Shown here in pieces: positions 26,638-36,493 of a stretch of 64,000 bases of DNA. Source of the DNA: Sphingobacterium corticibacterium (GTDB lineage: Bacteria; Bacteroidota; Bacteroidia; Sphingobacteriales; Sphingobacteriaceae). The position numbers and the translations under genes are program-made. The stretch's first letter is position 1. Every line of letters starts with the position of its first letter. A model generated the notes under the pieces. That model was given only the letters and a program-made list of their open reading frames with translations, had not been told where the DNA came from and did no database searches. The DNA is taken from assembly GCF_004208525.1 (NCBI RefSeq), contig NZ_SGIT01000001.1:372001-436000 (forward strand), given 5' to 3'.

Positions 26638-29600
26638 TTATTTGTTTTTTTCACACCACTTACGTGCATTCACGAAAGCTTCTAACCACGGGGTAACCTC
26701 ATCCTGTCTTTCAGCAGGATAGTATGCCCAATTCCATTGGAAGATAGAACGTTCGATATGCGGCATCGTTACGAGGTGACGCCCCGTCTTATCACAAAGC
26801 ATAGCGGTGTTAAAATCTGATCCATTTGGATTATGCGGGTATTGGTCGTAAGCATATTTAGCCACGATGTTGTATTGGTCTTCGCTGTGCGGGAGGTTAA
26901 ACTTACCTTCACCGTGTGAAATCCATACACCCAATGTACTCCCTGCCAAAGTAGATAACATAATGGAGTTGTTATCTTGTATTTTTACCGAAGCAAAACT
27001 AGATTCGTGTTTTTGCGATGTATTGTGGAGCATTTTTCCATGCACGTTGTGATCCGGATTAATGAGTTCCAATTCCATGAACAACTGGCAACCGTTACAG
27101 ATGCCGACCGACATTGTGTCTGGACGCGCAAAGAAGTTTTCTAAAGCCTTTTTCGCCTTCTCATTATAAAGAAAAGCTCCGGCCCAACCTTTTGCTGAAC
27201 CCAATACATCTGAATTAGAGAAACCGCCTACCGTACCGATAAATTGAATGTCTTCTAGTGTTTCGCGACCTGAAATCAAGTCAGTCATATGAACATCCTT
27301 TACGTCAAAACCGGCTAGATACATCGCGTTGGCCATTTCTCTTTCGGAATTTGAACCTTTTTCCCGGATGATAGCTGCTTTTGGTCTTGTCTTCCCATCT
27401 GCTGTACGTACAGGCTTTTTACCATCAAATTGCGATGGGAAAACCACCTTTATAGGTTGATTTTTATAGTTGTTATAGCGCTCCTGCGCCATGCCGTTTT
27501 TAGATTGTTTGCTATCCAATAAAAACGAAGTTTTGAACCATATATCGCGGGTTTCCACAACGTCAAATGTAAATTCCTCTGCACTGTTTTTGAAAGATAC
27601 AGCTGTTCCGTTGATCGCCTTTCCGATTTTCACCGCTTGTACGCCTGCTTGGGATAATGCCGTTTCAAGAGCAGTGTCATCTTTTGCCTGCAATACGACA
27701 GCAATATTTTCGTTGAACAATGCTTTAACCGTATCCGCTTCGCCTAATTCACTTAAATCGTATTGTGCCGCTAAATTAACATCCGCGAACGTCATCTCCA
27801 ATAAGGTGGTAATTAACCCGCCCGATCCTACATCATGCCCTGCAGCTACATAGCCTGATAGGATGGCTTCCTGTATAGCGTTGAATGCCTTTTTAAAATA
27901 ATCCGCATCTTGAATGGTTGGTGCTTCCTTACCGATCCTATTGCTTATCTGTGCAAAAGAAGAACCACCTAACTTGAATGTGTCCTGCGATAGATTGATA
28001 TAATAAATAGAACCTGCATTTTTTGATAATACCGGCTCAATTACCTTATGGATGTTGGTACAGTTACCTGCTGCCGAGATAATCAATGTACCTGGCGCAA
28101 TGACGTTTTCGCCATTTGGGTATTTTTGTTTCATTGATAGCGAATCCTTCCCTGTAGGAATGTTGATACCCAAAGCGATAGCAAAATCCGAACAACCTTT
28201 TACAGCTTCGTACAAACGCGCATCTTCACCCTCGTTGTTACATGGCCACATCCAGTTTGCCGAAAGTGATACACCAGCCAAACCATTTTTGATAGGTGCG
28301 AATACCAAGTTAGAGAGCGCTTCAGCAATAGCATTGCGAGAACCTGCAACAGGATCAACTAGTGCTGTCAATGGAGAATGGCCTATGGAAGTTGCGATAC
28401 CTTCTGTCGAAGTGTAATCCAATGCCATAACACCCACATTGTTTAATGGAAGTTGTAAAGGACCGGCACATTGTTGTTTGGCAACACGACCGCCAACACA
28501 ACGATCCACTTTATTTGTCAACCAGTCTTTAGAAGCGACCGCTTCCAATTGCAATAGTTGTCTCAAATAGGTAGGCACCTCATTAACATCGTAAGAAAGG
28601 TCCGCATATTGACGATAGATTTTGCTGTCGTGCATCACTGTTTTTGGTGAAGAACCAAAAAAGTCTGCTAAATCGTAATCCATTGGTTTTTCTCCCGTGG
28701 ATTTAGATTGGAACGTAAAACGATGATCTCCCGTCACATCCCCTACGGCATACATCGGGGCACGTTCACGATCCGCTACCTTTTTCAGCGTTTCTATATC
28801 TTTATCCGCGATGATCAAGCCCATACGCTCCTGGGATTCATTACCGATAATTTCTTTTGCAGATAGTGTAGGGTCACCAACAGGCAATTTATCCATATCG
28901 ATTAATCCACCAGTTTCTTCCACCAGTTCCGACAAACAATTAAGGTGTCCGCCAGCACCATGGTCATGAATCGAAACAATGGGGTTGTTGTCCGACTCTA
29001 CAAACGCACGGATCGCATTTGCCGCGCGTTTTTGCATTTCCGGGTTGGAACGTTGGATGGCATTCAGTTCGATACCCGAACCAAAAGCACCTGTTTCGGC
29101 AGAGGATACCGCTGCTCCCCCCATTCCGATACGATAGTTTTCACCCCCGAGAATAACAATTTTATCACCTGTTTTGGGGGTATGTTTTTTCGCTTGGTCG
29201 GCTTTACCATAACCTATACCACCGGCTTGCATAATGACTTTGTCATAGCCTAATTTTCTACCTTCTTCTTCATGCTCAAAAGTTAGTACGGAGCCAGCGA
29301 TCAAAGGCTGTCCGAATTTATTACCAAAATCCGACGCACCGTTAGACGCTTTAATTAGGATATCCATTGGCGTTTGGTACAACCATTGACGTTCCTCCAT
29401 GCCATTTTCCCAAGGTTTGTCTTGGGGTGATCCGAAGAATCTGTCCTGCGCGATATCCGTTTCAAGGCGCGAATATGCAGTCATATAGACAGCGGTACCA
29501 GCCAAAGGTAAGGCTCCTTGGCCGCCAGCCAATCGGTCGCGAATTTCACCACCCGAGCCGGTAGCGGCACCGGCAAATGGCTCTACAGTCGTCGGAAAGT

Positions 29601-30348
29601 TATGGGTTTCAGCTTTAAGTGAAAGTACCGATTCATATGCCTTTTCTTCGTAGAAGTCCGGTTTATCTGCCGATTTTGGGGCGAACTGGGTCACTTTAGG
29701 TCCTTTGACGAACGCTACGTTATCTTTATAGGCCGAAACAATTTCGTTCGGATGGGTTTCGGAAGTTTTTCTGATCAGCTTGAATAGGGAGGTAGGTTGC
29801 TCGTCACCATCAATGATAAAGCTTCCGTTAAATATCTTGTGCCGGCAATGTTCTGAATTTGCCTGTGAAAAAGCAAAAACTTCAGAATCCGTCAGTTTAC
29901 GTCCGATTTTCCCGGAAAGGTTATTCAAATAATCTACTTCTTCCGGGTTCAAAGCTAAACCTTCTGATTTATTGTAAGCATCAATATCGTCAATTTCCAA
30001 AATAGGTTCTGGCTGAATATTGATAGTATACATATCTTGTGTTAATACGGCATATTTCTGCGAAATCATCGGGTCGAAATCCGTAAAGTTTTCATCCACC
30101 GGATAAAATTCTTCGATGCGGATAATCCCTTGAATCCCCATGTTTTGTGTGATTTCAACGGCATTGGTACTCCACGGGGTCACCATCGCAGCGCGAGGCC
30201 CAACATAATAGTTGTTTAACGTCTGCTGGTCAAGCTTTTCAGCCTTTCCAAAGAGCCAGTTTAATCTGGAAATATCTTCTGTCGATAAGTCGTTTTGGGT
30301 TTGCACACCATACACGGTGCGGCTTGGGTTCACAAAGAAATGAATCAT
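26638..30348 (-). CDS. purL: Phosphoribosylformylglycinamidine synthase (large single-chain form)
   Basis: Fourth step of purine biosynthesis: converts FGAR to FGAM using glutamine and ATP. It has 1236 residues from ATG 30348, the long single-chain form with N-terminal PurS-like domain, linker (SEHCRHKIF, about residues 180-188), two AIRS-type synthase halves (the first with GAATGSGGEIRDR; GGIGYGKAD), and a C-terminal class I glutaminase domain (GVWISHGEGKF; nucleophile Cys in SVGICNGCQ, with His and Glu in PHIERSIFQWNW). A TTG start at 30390 is rejected because it lies inside the TATATTTG -7 box. A strong terminator follows. Confidence 0.97.
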   Translation of the reverse strand: MIHFFVNPSRTVYGVQTQNDLSTEDISRLNWLFGKAEKLDQQTLNNYYVGPRAAMVTPWSTNAVEITQNMGIQGIIRIEEFYPVDENFTDFDPMISQKYAVLTQDMYTINIQPEPILEIDDIDAYNKSEGLALNPEEVDYLNNLSGKIGRKLTDSEVFAFSQANSEHCRHKIFNGSFIIDGDEQPTSLFKLIRKTSETHPNEIVSAYKDNVAFVKGPKVTQFAPKSADKPDFYEEKAYESVLSLKAETHNFPTTVEPFAGAATGSGGEIRDRLAGGQGALPLAGTAVYMTAYSRLETDIAQDRFFGSPQDKPWENGMEERQWLYQTPMDILIKASNGASDFGNKFGQPLIAGSVLTFEHEEEGRKLGYDKVIMQAGGIGYGKADQAKKHTPKTGDKIVILGGENYRIGMGGAAVSSAETGAFGSGIELNAIQRSNPEMQKRAANAIRAFVESDNNPIVSIHDHGAGGHLNCLSELVEETGGLIDMDKLPVGDPTLSAKEIIGNESQERMGLIIADKDIETLKKVADRERAPMYAVGDVTGDHRFTFQSKSTGEKPMDYDLADFFGSSPKTVMHDSKIYRQYADLSYDVNEVPTYLRQLLQLEAVASKDWLTNKVDRCVGGRVAKQQCAGPLQLPLNNVGVMALDYTSTEGIATSIGHSPLTALVDPVAGSRNAIAEALSNLVFAPIKNGLAGVSLSANWMWPCNNEGEDARLYEAVKGCSDFAIALGINIPTGKDSLSMKQKYPNGENVIAPGTLIISAAGNCTNIHKVIEPVLSKNAGSIYYINLSQDTFKLGGSSFAQISNRIGKEAPTIQDADYFKKAFNAIQEAILSGYVAAGHDVGSGGLITTLLEMTFADVNLAAQYDLSELGEADTVKALFNENIAVVLQAKDDTALETALSQAGVQAVKIGKAINGTAVSFKNSAEEFTFDVVETRDIWFKTSFLLDSKQSKNGMAQERYNNYKNQPIKVVFPSQFDGKKPVRTADGKTRPKAAIIREKGSNSEREMANAMYLAGFDVKDVHMTDLISGRETLEDIQFIGTVGGFSNSDVLGSAKGWAGAFLYNEKAKKALENFFARPDTMSVGICNGCQLFMELELINPDHNVHGKMLHNTSQKHESSFASVKIQDNNSIMLSTLAGSTLGVWISHGEGKFNLPHSEDQYNIVAKYAYDQYPHNPNGSDFNTAMLCDKTGRHLVTMPHIERSIFQWNWAYYPAERQDEVTPWLEAFVNARKWCEKNK

Positions 30349-30387
30349 TACTAATGGTGTATTTTGAGCGTTCTTCAAATCAAAGTA

Positions 30388-30395
30388 CAAATATA
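30388..30395 (-). promoter_or_regulatory. -7 promoter box for purL
   Basis: Minus-strand TATATTTG matches TAnnTTTG. It lies about 40 bases upstream of the purL ATG and overlaps the rejected TTG start. No clear -33 element is seen. Confidence 0.5.
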
Positions 30396-30456
30396 CGGAG
30401 TATTTTAGTAATGTAGCATATCTTTACTGCTATTTCCAATAACACGTATATTTTAC

Positions 30457-30464
30457 TATTTTTG
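30457..30464 (+). promoter_or_regulatory. -7 promoter box for the E1 dehydrogenase gene
   Basis: TATTTTTG matches TAnnTTTG and lies 20 bases before the ATG at 30485. It is divergent from the purL promoter, with about 60 bases between the two boxes. Confidence 0.5.
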
Positions 30465-30484
30465 CTGAAACCATCGGTTAAAAC

Positions 30485-32902
30485 ATGTCTAATATCACCA
30501 TGAATATAAACAGTGATTTTGAAACGTCGAAAATCAGTTTTGACGATTTTCGCGAAATCATTTTAAACGATTATAGATTAGCGGTTGAAAGCCGCATTGC
30601 AAGTCTGTCGGGTCGCAAGGAGGTGTTAACTGGAAAAGCAAAATTCGGGGTGTTTGGTGATGGTAAAGAGATCGCGCAAATTGCGCTCGCTAAAGTATTC
30701 CAACCTGGCGACTGGCGTTCGGGATATTACCGAGATCAAACATTTGCCTTCGCCTCAGGTATATCTAATGTTTATCATTTCTTCTCACAATTATATGCTA
30801 ACCCTAACTTAGAAGCGGATATATCGTCTGGCGGACGGCAGATGAACTGTCATTTTTCTACACAGCTGCTTGACGGGGACGGGAACTGGTTAAACCAAAC
30901 AGAACAAAAGAACTCAGCTTCTGACATTTCGACCACAGGCGGACAAATGTCGCGTATCATGGGCTTAGGCTTAGCGTCTAAATTGTACAAAGAAAATCGA
31001 AGTCTGGATCATTTAACCTACTTTTCTCACGGGGGAAAAGAAATTGTTTTTTGTACCGTTGGTAATGCCTCTACATCGGAAGGTGTATTTTGGGAGACAG
31101 TTAATGCGGCTGCCGTAAAGCAGATTCCAGTTGTTATTTCCGTTTGGGATGATGGATATGGTATATCGGTCCCGAATGAAGTACAAACAACGAAAGCCGA
31201 CATCTCTGAAGCATTGAAGGGTTTTCAACGTGACAGCGATGGAAATGGTATAGAAATATTTAAAGTACGTGGTTGGGATTATCCGGCTTTATGCGAGGTT
31301 TATGAGCAGGCAGCGCGCTATGCGCGAGAGGAACATGTGCCGTGTCTTGTTCATGTGACGGAATTGACACAACCGCAAGGACATTCTACGTCCGGCTCGC
31401 ATGAACGCTACAAATCCGACGAACGGCTAACGTGGGAAGAAGCGTTCGATTGTAACCTGAAAATGCGCGAGTGGTTATTGCAATCCGGTATTGCCCAAGA
31501 AGAAGAATTGATGGAACTGGAAAAAGAAGCCAAAGATTTTGTGCGTCGAGAACAGCGGCGTGCGTGGGCTGATTATCATAAAACACTGCAAGTCGATCTG
31601 GATGAAGCGATAACGTTATTGTCCGCGATTGAAAACCCCGTGGTAGATGTGCCGTTAAAAACCCTGCAATCGTTAGCAGAACCGTCGTTAAAAGAAATTT
31701 ACAGTAATGTAAGAAGAGCTGTCCGCGACTTACGTGGTATAGATTCGCCTGAAAAAGATGTATTGATGACCTGGTATGCCCAAAAGCAGGAACAAAATTT
31801 TGATCGTTATAACGATAAACTGTTTACGGATACGGCTGATTCTCCTTTGAAAAAGGAGGGTATAGTTGCACATTATGAACAGGATGTCGCCATGGTGGAT
31901 GGGAGAGAGGTATTGAATGCTTGTTTTGAAGCGAATTTTAGACGTGATGAACGCATTGTAGCGTTTGGGGAAGATGTAGGGAAAATAGGGGATGTTAATC
32001 AAGGTTTTGCCGGATTGCAGGAACAGTTTGGCGAACTACGTATTTTTGATACGGGTATTCGTGAATCGGCTATTATCGGCAAGGGTATTGGTTTGGCATT
32101 GCGTGGTTTACGTCCTATTGCTGAAATCCAATATCTTGATTATTTGATCTATGCAATGCCGGTATTGAGTGATGATTTGGCCTGTTTGAGCTATCGTACA
32201 AAAGGAACACAGAAGGCGCCTGTTATTATTCGTACTCGAGGCCATCGATTAGAGGGTATCTGGCATTCGGGTTCACCAATGACGGTACTGCTAGGTGGAC
32301 TCCGTGGTTTGCACATTTGTGTGCCGCGTAATATGACACAGGCGGCCGGTATGTATAATGCACTGTTACGTTCGGATGAACCGGCTGTTATGATCGAGTG
32401 CTTGAATGGCTACCGGTTGAAAGAAAAAATGCCGTCAAATGTTGGGGAGTTCATGGTACCCATTGGGATAGCGGAACAGATACGCGAGGGAAGGGATATT
32501 ACCGTGGTGTCGTATGGAGCAACGTTGCGTGTCGTGCAGGAAGCTGCTATTGAACTGGAAAAATTAGGGATTTCTATAGAAATTATTGATGCACAATGTT
32601 TACAGCCCTTTGACCGCACGGAGATCTGCCGTCAATCGTTGGAGAAAACAAATAAACTATTGGTCGTAGACGAAGATATGCCGGGCGGTGCAGCAGCATT
32701 TATTACGCAGGAGATATTGGAGAAGCAAAATGGGTATTATCTATTGGATGGTCAGCCCAGAACGCTTACGGCTAAAGCCAACCGTCCGCCATATGGATCT
32801 GATGGTGATTATTTCACAAAGCCATCTGTAGATGATGTGGTAGAACTGGCTTATGAAATGATGAGTGAATATAACGAAAGCGCATTTCCGAGATTATTTT
32901 AA
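30485..32902 (+). CDS. 2-oxoacid dehydrogenase E1 component, alpha and beta subunits fused
   Basis: An 805-residue thiamine-diphosphate E1 decarboxylase of a 2-oxoacid (most likely branched-chain or pyruvate-type) dehydrogenase complex. Residues 1 to about 390 are the alpha subunit, with the ThDP block TVGNASTSEGVFWETVNAAA, SVWDDGYGISVP, and a phosphorylation-loop-like GSHERYKS. Residues about 465-805 are the beta subunit, starting with REVLNACFEANFRRDERIVAFGEDVG and ending in a transketolase C-terminal domain. The two halves, separate genes in many bacteria, are joined by a helical linker; this fusion is well known in Bacteroidota. The E2 and E3 genes are not nearby. It ends at a convergent terminator shared with aroC. 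Confidence 0.92.
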   Translation: MSNITMNINSDFETSKISFDDFREIILNDYRLAVESRIASLSGRKEVLTGKAKFGVFGDGKEIAQIALAKVFQPGDWRSGYYRDQTFAFASGISNVYHFFSQLYANPNLEADISSGGRQMNCHFSTQLLDGDGNWLNQTEQKNSASDISTTGGQMSRIMGLGLASKLYKENRSLDHLTYFSHGGKEIVFCTVGNASTSEGVFWETVNAAAVKQIPVVISVWDDGYGISVPNEVQTTKADISEALKGFQRDSDGNGIEIFKVRGWDYPALCEVYEQAARYAREEHVPCLVHVTELTQPQGHSTSGSHERYKSDERLTWEEAFDCNLKMREWLLQSGIAQEEELMELEKEAKDFVRREQRRAWADYHKTLQVDLDEAITLLSAIENPVVDVPLKTLQSLAEPSLKEIYSNVRRAVRDLRGIDSPEKDVLMTWYAQKQEQNFDRYNDKLFTDTADSPLKKEGIVAHYEQDVAMVDGREVLNACFEANFRRDERIVAFGEDVGKIGDVNQGFAGLQEQFGELRIFDTGIRESAIIGKGIGLALRGLRPIAEIQYLDYLIYAMPVLSDDLACLSYRTKGTQKAPVIIRTRGHRLEGIWHSGSPMTVLLGGLRGLHICVPRNMTQAAGMYNALLRSDEPAVMIECLNGYRLKEKMPSNVGEFMVPIGIAEQIREGRDITVVSYGATLRVVQEAAIELEKLGISIEIIDAQCLQPFDRTEICRQSLEKTNKLLVVDEDMPGGAAAFITQEILEKQNGYYLLDGQPRTLTAKANRPPYGSDGDYFTKPSVDDVVELAYEMMSEYNESAFPRLF

Positions 32903-32906
32903 ATAA

Positions 32907-32941
32907 ATAGCAGTTACTATTTATTAAATGGTAACTGCTAT
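32907..32941. terminator. Hairpin between the convergent E1 gene and aroC
   Basis: ATAGCAGTTAC (32907-32917) pairs perfectly with GTAACTGCTAT (32931-32941) around a 13-base AT-rich loop. T-rich flanks follow on both strands but are short, so it is a moderate bidirectional terminator. Confidence 0.65.
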
Positions 32942-32979
32942 CTTTCGATAATAGATGACAATTTATTATTGTAATAGCA

Positions 32980-34065
32980 TTAACGGTACGCTTTAAACCG
33001 TAATAAATGATCCGCTAATACCAAAGCCGTCATCGCCTCCACAATGATAATGGCGCGGGAAACAACACAAGGATCATGGCGCCCTTTGCCCGAAATCGTA
33101 GTGCTATCGCCAGCTTTATTCAATGTTTCCTGGTCACGCATAATCGTAGCAACCGGTTTGAAAGCTGTACGGAACATAATATCCATACCATTGGAAATGC
33201 CACCTTGGATACCGCCGGAAAAATTAGTACGGGTACGTACCTGATCTTCTGCTTTCACGAAAATGTCGTTGTGTTCGGAACCTCGCATCTCCGAACCGCT
33301 AAATCCGGAACCATACTCAAATCCATGAACTGCATTAATGCTTAACATGGCCTTTCCTAAATCAGCATGTAATTTATCGAATACGGGTTCGCCAAGTCCT
33401 ACAGGTACGCCGCGGACGACGGTTGATATTTTTCCACCAATGGTGTCTCCTGCTTTTCTTATCGAATCAATAAGAGCAATCATTTCATTTGCTGTTGCTG
33501 GATCTGCGCAGCGGGCAATGTTGCTTTCCCGTATCTCGAGTAGCGAAGACAAATCAGTGGTGTCCAAATTCGGAGCCTCTAAGGTGCCGACAGCAGAGAC
33601 ATGGGCGAAAATTTCAATGCCTTGGCTTTCTAGGTATAATTTGGCGATCGCGCCGGCTGCCACCCGTGCTGCTGTTTCCCTAGCGGAAGATCGGCCACCA
33701 CCACGATAATCCCGGATACCATATTTCTGTTGATAGGTGTAATCAGCATGGGATGGACGATATTTGTCTGCGATATGCGAGTAATCTTTGGAACGTTGAT
33801 CCTCATTCGGTATCAGAATAGCAATGGGTGTTCCCGTCGATTTTCCTTCAAATACGCCAGATAGAATTTGGGCGGTGTCGCTTTCTTTACGCTGTGTTGT
33901 GATTTTAGATTGTCCTGGTTTACGTTTATCCAGTTCGGACTGTATAAACGCTTCGTCGATGGAAATATTGGGCGGACAACCATCAATAATAACACCAATC
34001 GCTTTTCCATGCGATTCGCCAAAAGTAGTTATTTTAAAAAGGTGGCCAAATGAGTTTCCTGCCAT
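32980..34065 (-). CDS. aroC: Chorismate synthase
   Basis: Final shikimate pathway step: converts EPSP to chorismate with reduced FMN as cofactor. It has 361 residues, normal length, and all three signature regions: [17 protein letters not shown] (residues 16-32), the R-rich [17 protein letters not shown] segment near 125, and RGSEHNDIF plus [14 protein letters not shown] [13 protein letters not shown]. It is the last gene of the pheA-DAHPS/CM-aroA-aroC unit, 32 bases after aroA, and ends near a hairpin shared with the opposite gene. Confidence 0.98.
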   Translation of the reverse strand: MAGNSFGHLFKITTFGESHGKAIGVIIDGCPPNISIDEAFIQSELDKRKPGQSKITTQRKESDTAQILSGVFEGKSTGTPIAILIPNEDQRSKDYSHIADKYRPSHADYTYQQKYGIRDYRGGGRSSARETAARVAAGAIAKLYLESQGIEIFAHVSAVGTLEAPNLDTTDLSSLLEIRESNIARCADPATANEMIALIDSIRKAGDTIGGKISTVVRGVPVGLGEPVFDKLHADLGKAMLSINAVHGFEYGSGFSGSEMRGSEHNDIFVKAEDQVRTRTNFSGGIQGGISNGMDIMFRTAFKPVATIMRDQETLNKAGDSTTISGKGRHDPCVVSRAIIIVEAMTALVLADHLLRFKAYR

Positions 34066-34097
34066 GATGTAATTTTTCTATTTGTTTAACTGTTTAC

Positions 34098-35354
34098 CTA
34101 TTGCTCGACGGTGAAACCCTGTTGTTGCAAGTGTTTCCAAAAATCAGGATAAGATTTTTCCACCACGATCGGATCGTTGATAATCACTTCGTCAAACACC
34201 AGTGCCAAAGGCGCAAATGCCATCGCCATCCGATGATCTTCATAGGTGTCAAATGTAACGTTTTTCGGAACATAAGCGTCCTTTGTAGTGACATGGTAAG
34301 TTTCTTCATCTGCTATGATGGTTGCGCCAAACTTTTCAATTTCGTTTTTCAATGCAGCCAGTCGGTCTGTTTCTTTGATTTTCAAGGTTTCTACACCTGT
34401 GATCGAGATATCGCGCCGGATTGCTGCTGCTAATGCCACAATGGTTTGTGCCAAATCTGGACATTCTTTGAAGTCAAACAAAACTTTGTCAGAGCCATTG
34501 TTGACCTTCGCGATATGCAGTCCGTCTTCCTGAAACGAGCTGGCGACGCCAAAATGAGACATGATGTCGACAATGGCTATATCTCCTTGTAAGCTATGCG
34601 CTTTCAAACCCGGCAACACAGCTTCTCCTTTTTCAGATAAAGCTACCATAGCATACCAATACGAAGCAGCACTCCAATCCGGTTCAACATAAATGGTTGT
34701 TGGCTGAAATTCCTGTGGTTCAATCGCAATACTGTTGTTTATCCAGCGATGGGATATGCCTGCCTCCTGCAACATGTTCAGCGTCATCGTCACATAGGGT
34801 CTGGAAGTGAGCTCGCCTTCAATTTCCAATAAGAGTCCGTCGTTAAGCGAAGCGGCGATAAGCAGGAGCGAAGACAGGTATTGGCTGCTAACATTGCCCT
34901 GTATGCGTACTTTCCGTTGGTTTTGTGTCATCCCTCCTTTGATTTTCAAGGGAGGAAAACCGTCTGCTTTCTCATAGGTCATATCCGCACCCAACGTTTT
35001 TAAGGCATCCACAAGAATGCCAATAGGACGCTGTTGCATACGTTCCGTGCCTGTCAAGACAAAGTTGCCTTCTATCAGGTTCAGATAAGAGGTAAGGAAA
35101 CGCATCGCCGTTCCTGCAGGGCCGATGTTCACGGTAACGATCTCCTCCGTCTCCCGCCCCGTGTCAGCCAGTGCCAGCGCTTTGTTCATAATAACCGTAT
35201 CGGCGGCGGCAGATAAATTTTCTACGTTAACTGTGCCCCGGCTTAATGCCTGTATAATAAGAGCACGGTTGCTCTCTGATTTAGAACCAGTAAGTTGAAC
35301 CGTGCCCTGTATTACTTTCGACGGATGACGAAGTGTAAGTGATGTTGAACTCAT
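34098..35354 (-). CDS. aroA: 3-phosphoshikimate 1-carboxyvinyltransferase (EPSP synthase)
   Basis: Sixth shikimate pathway step: transfers enolpyruvyl from phosphoenolpyruvate to shikimate-3-phosphate. It has 418 residues with LTGSKSESNRALI near the N-terminus, the GPAGTAMRFLTSYL motif (about residues 77-90), and the C-terminal KETDRLAAL and DHRMAMAFAPL blocks. The PEP loop reads GTAMR where many bacteria have GNAGTAMRPL; a GPAGTAMRF loop is usual in Bacteroidota. Its ATG abuts the stop codon of the DAHP synthase/chorismate mutase gene with no spacer, so translation is probably coupled. Confidence 0.97.
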   Translation of the reverse strand: MSSTSLTLRHPSKVIQGTVQLTGSKSESNRALIIQALSRGTVNVENLSAAADTVIMNKALALADTGRETEEIVTVNIGPAGTAMRFLTSYLNLIEGNFVLTGTERMQQRPIGILVDALKTLGADMTYEKADGFPPLKIKGGMTQNQRKVRIQGNVSSQYLSSLLLIAASLNDGLLLEIEGELTSRPYVTMTLNMLQEAGISHRWINNSIAIEPQEFQPTTIYVEPDWSAASYWYAMVALSEKGEAVLPGLKAHSLQGDIAIVDIMSHFGVASSFQEDGLHIAKVNNGSDKVLFDFKECPDLAQTIVALAAAIRRDISITGVETLKIKETDRLAALKNEIEKFGATIIADEETYHVTTKDAYVPKNVTFDTYEDHRMAMAFAPLALVFDEVIINDPIVVEKSYPDFWKHLQQQGFTVEQ

Positions 35355-36461
35355 TTACGCCTCCGCCACAGGTTTTGCATTCATGACTTCGTTTTGCTTG
35401 CGGATAGATTCGTTGTGCAATAATTCCAAGTATTTCGCCGCAAAGTCTTCACTGAGTGATAATGCTCTTGCCAACTGGACTCTTTTTTCCAGAATCTCAT
35501 CCCAACGGCTAACTTGCAGAATGGTCACGTTATTATCGCGCTTGTATTCCCCAATTTTCTCTGCGATTTTCATGCGGTCGCCAATTTGTTTTAGGATTGC
35601 ATCGTCTAATTTGTCGATCTGCTGACGCAATTCAGCCAATTTATCATCGAAAACTGGATTATTGGATTCTGGGTGACGAACGGATAAATTATCAAGTAGG
35701 TCGGCCAATGCTGCGGGCGTTACTTGTTGTTTTGCATCTGTCCAAGCTACAGATGGGTCGATATGTGATTCCACGATCAGACCTTGTTGGTCCATATCCA
35801 TGGCTTTCTGTGCGATGTAAGGGAGCAGTTCACGATTTCCACAGATATGGCTAGGATCGTTAATGATCGGAAGTTCTGGACAGGCTGATTTCAACTGTAC
35901 GGCTAAGTCCCACATCGGTTCGTTACGGAAAGCGGTTTTTTCGAATGAGGAGAATCCACGGTGGATAGCCCCTAATTTTTTAATCCCTGCACGGTTGATA
36001 CGCTCTAGTGCTCCGATCCATAAAGAAAGGTCTGGGTTAACCGGGTTTTTAACGAATACCGGTACATCAACCCCCTGTAAAGCATCTGCAATTTCTTGTA
36101 CGGTGAATGGATTTGCGGTGGAACGCGCGCCTACCCATAAGATATCTATACCGGCAGCTAAAGCTTCTTCAACATGTTTAGCAGTAGCCACTTCTGTAGC
36201 GGTTAATAAGCCTGTTTCTGCTTTGGCTCTTCTTAACCATTCCAAACCTACACTGCCTATTCCTTCGAATTCACCTGGACGTGTCCGAGGTTTCCATATA
36301 CCCGCACGTAGTACGTTTACTTTTCCGGTATTTGCTAATAAATGTGCAGTAGAGACTACTTGTTCTTCTGTCTCTGCGCTGCATGGCCCTGCAATGATTA
36401 AGGGTTTATCGCCTGTATCTATCCAAGATTTTAAAGGAACGATGTCTAATGTATGTTTCAT
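35355..36461 (-). CDS. Bifunctional DAHP synthase / chorismate mutase
   Basis: A 368-residue fusion that catalyses both the first step of the shikimate pathway and the branch-point step toward prephenate. Residues 1 to about 255 form a type I-beta DAHP synthase (IAGPCSAETEEQ, VLRAGIWKPRTRPGEFEG, CPELPIINDPSHICG). Residues about 270-360 form an AroQ-type chorismate mutase helix bundle (LRQQIDKLDDAILKQIGDRM). In known fusions of this order the mutase domain allows prephenate or chorismate feedback control. It lies 32 bases after pheA and directly before aroA, inside the attenuated aromatic operon. Confidence 0.95.
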   Translation of the reverse strand: MKHTLDIVPLKSWIDTGDKPLIIAGPCSAETEEQVVSTAHLLANTGKVNVLRAGIWKPRTRPGEFEGIGSVGLEWLRRAKAETGLLTATEVATAKHVEEALAAGIDILWVGARSTANPFTVQEIADALQGVDVPVFVKNPVNPDLSLWIGALERINRAGIKKLGAIHRGFSSFEKTAFRNEPMWDLAVQLKSACPELPIINDPSHICGNRELLPYIAQKAMDMDQQGLIVESHIDPSVAWTDAKQQVTPAALADLLDNLSVRHPESNNPVFDDKLAELRQQIDKLDDAILKQIGDRMKIAEKIGEYKRDNNVTILQVSRWDEILEKRVQLARALSLSEDFAAKYLELLHNESIRKQNEVMNAKPVAEA

Positions 36462-36493
36462 GATTTCAATGATTTGCTAATGAATAATATTTG

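Noticed and set aside
35863..36480. 205-codon open frame on the plus strand
   Set aside because: It is fully antisense to the well-conserved DAHP synthase/chorismate mutase gene, has no promoter-like box and no recognisable domain; frame openness follows from the codon use of the real gene.
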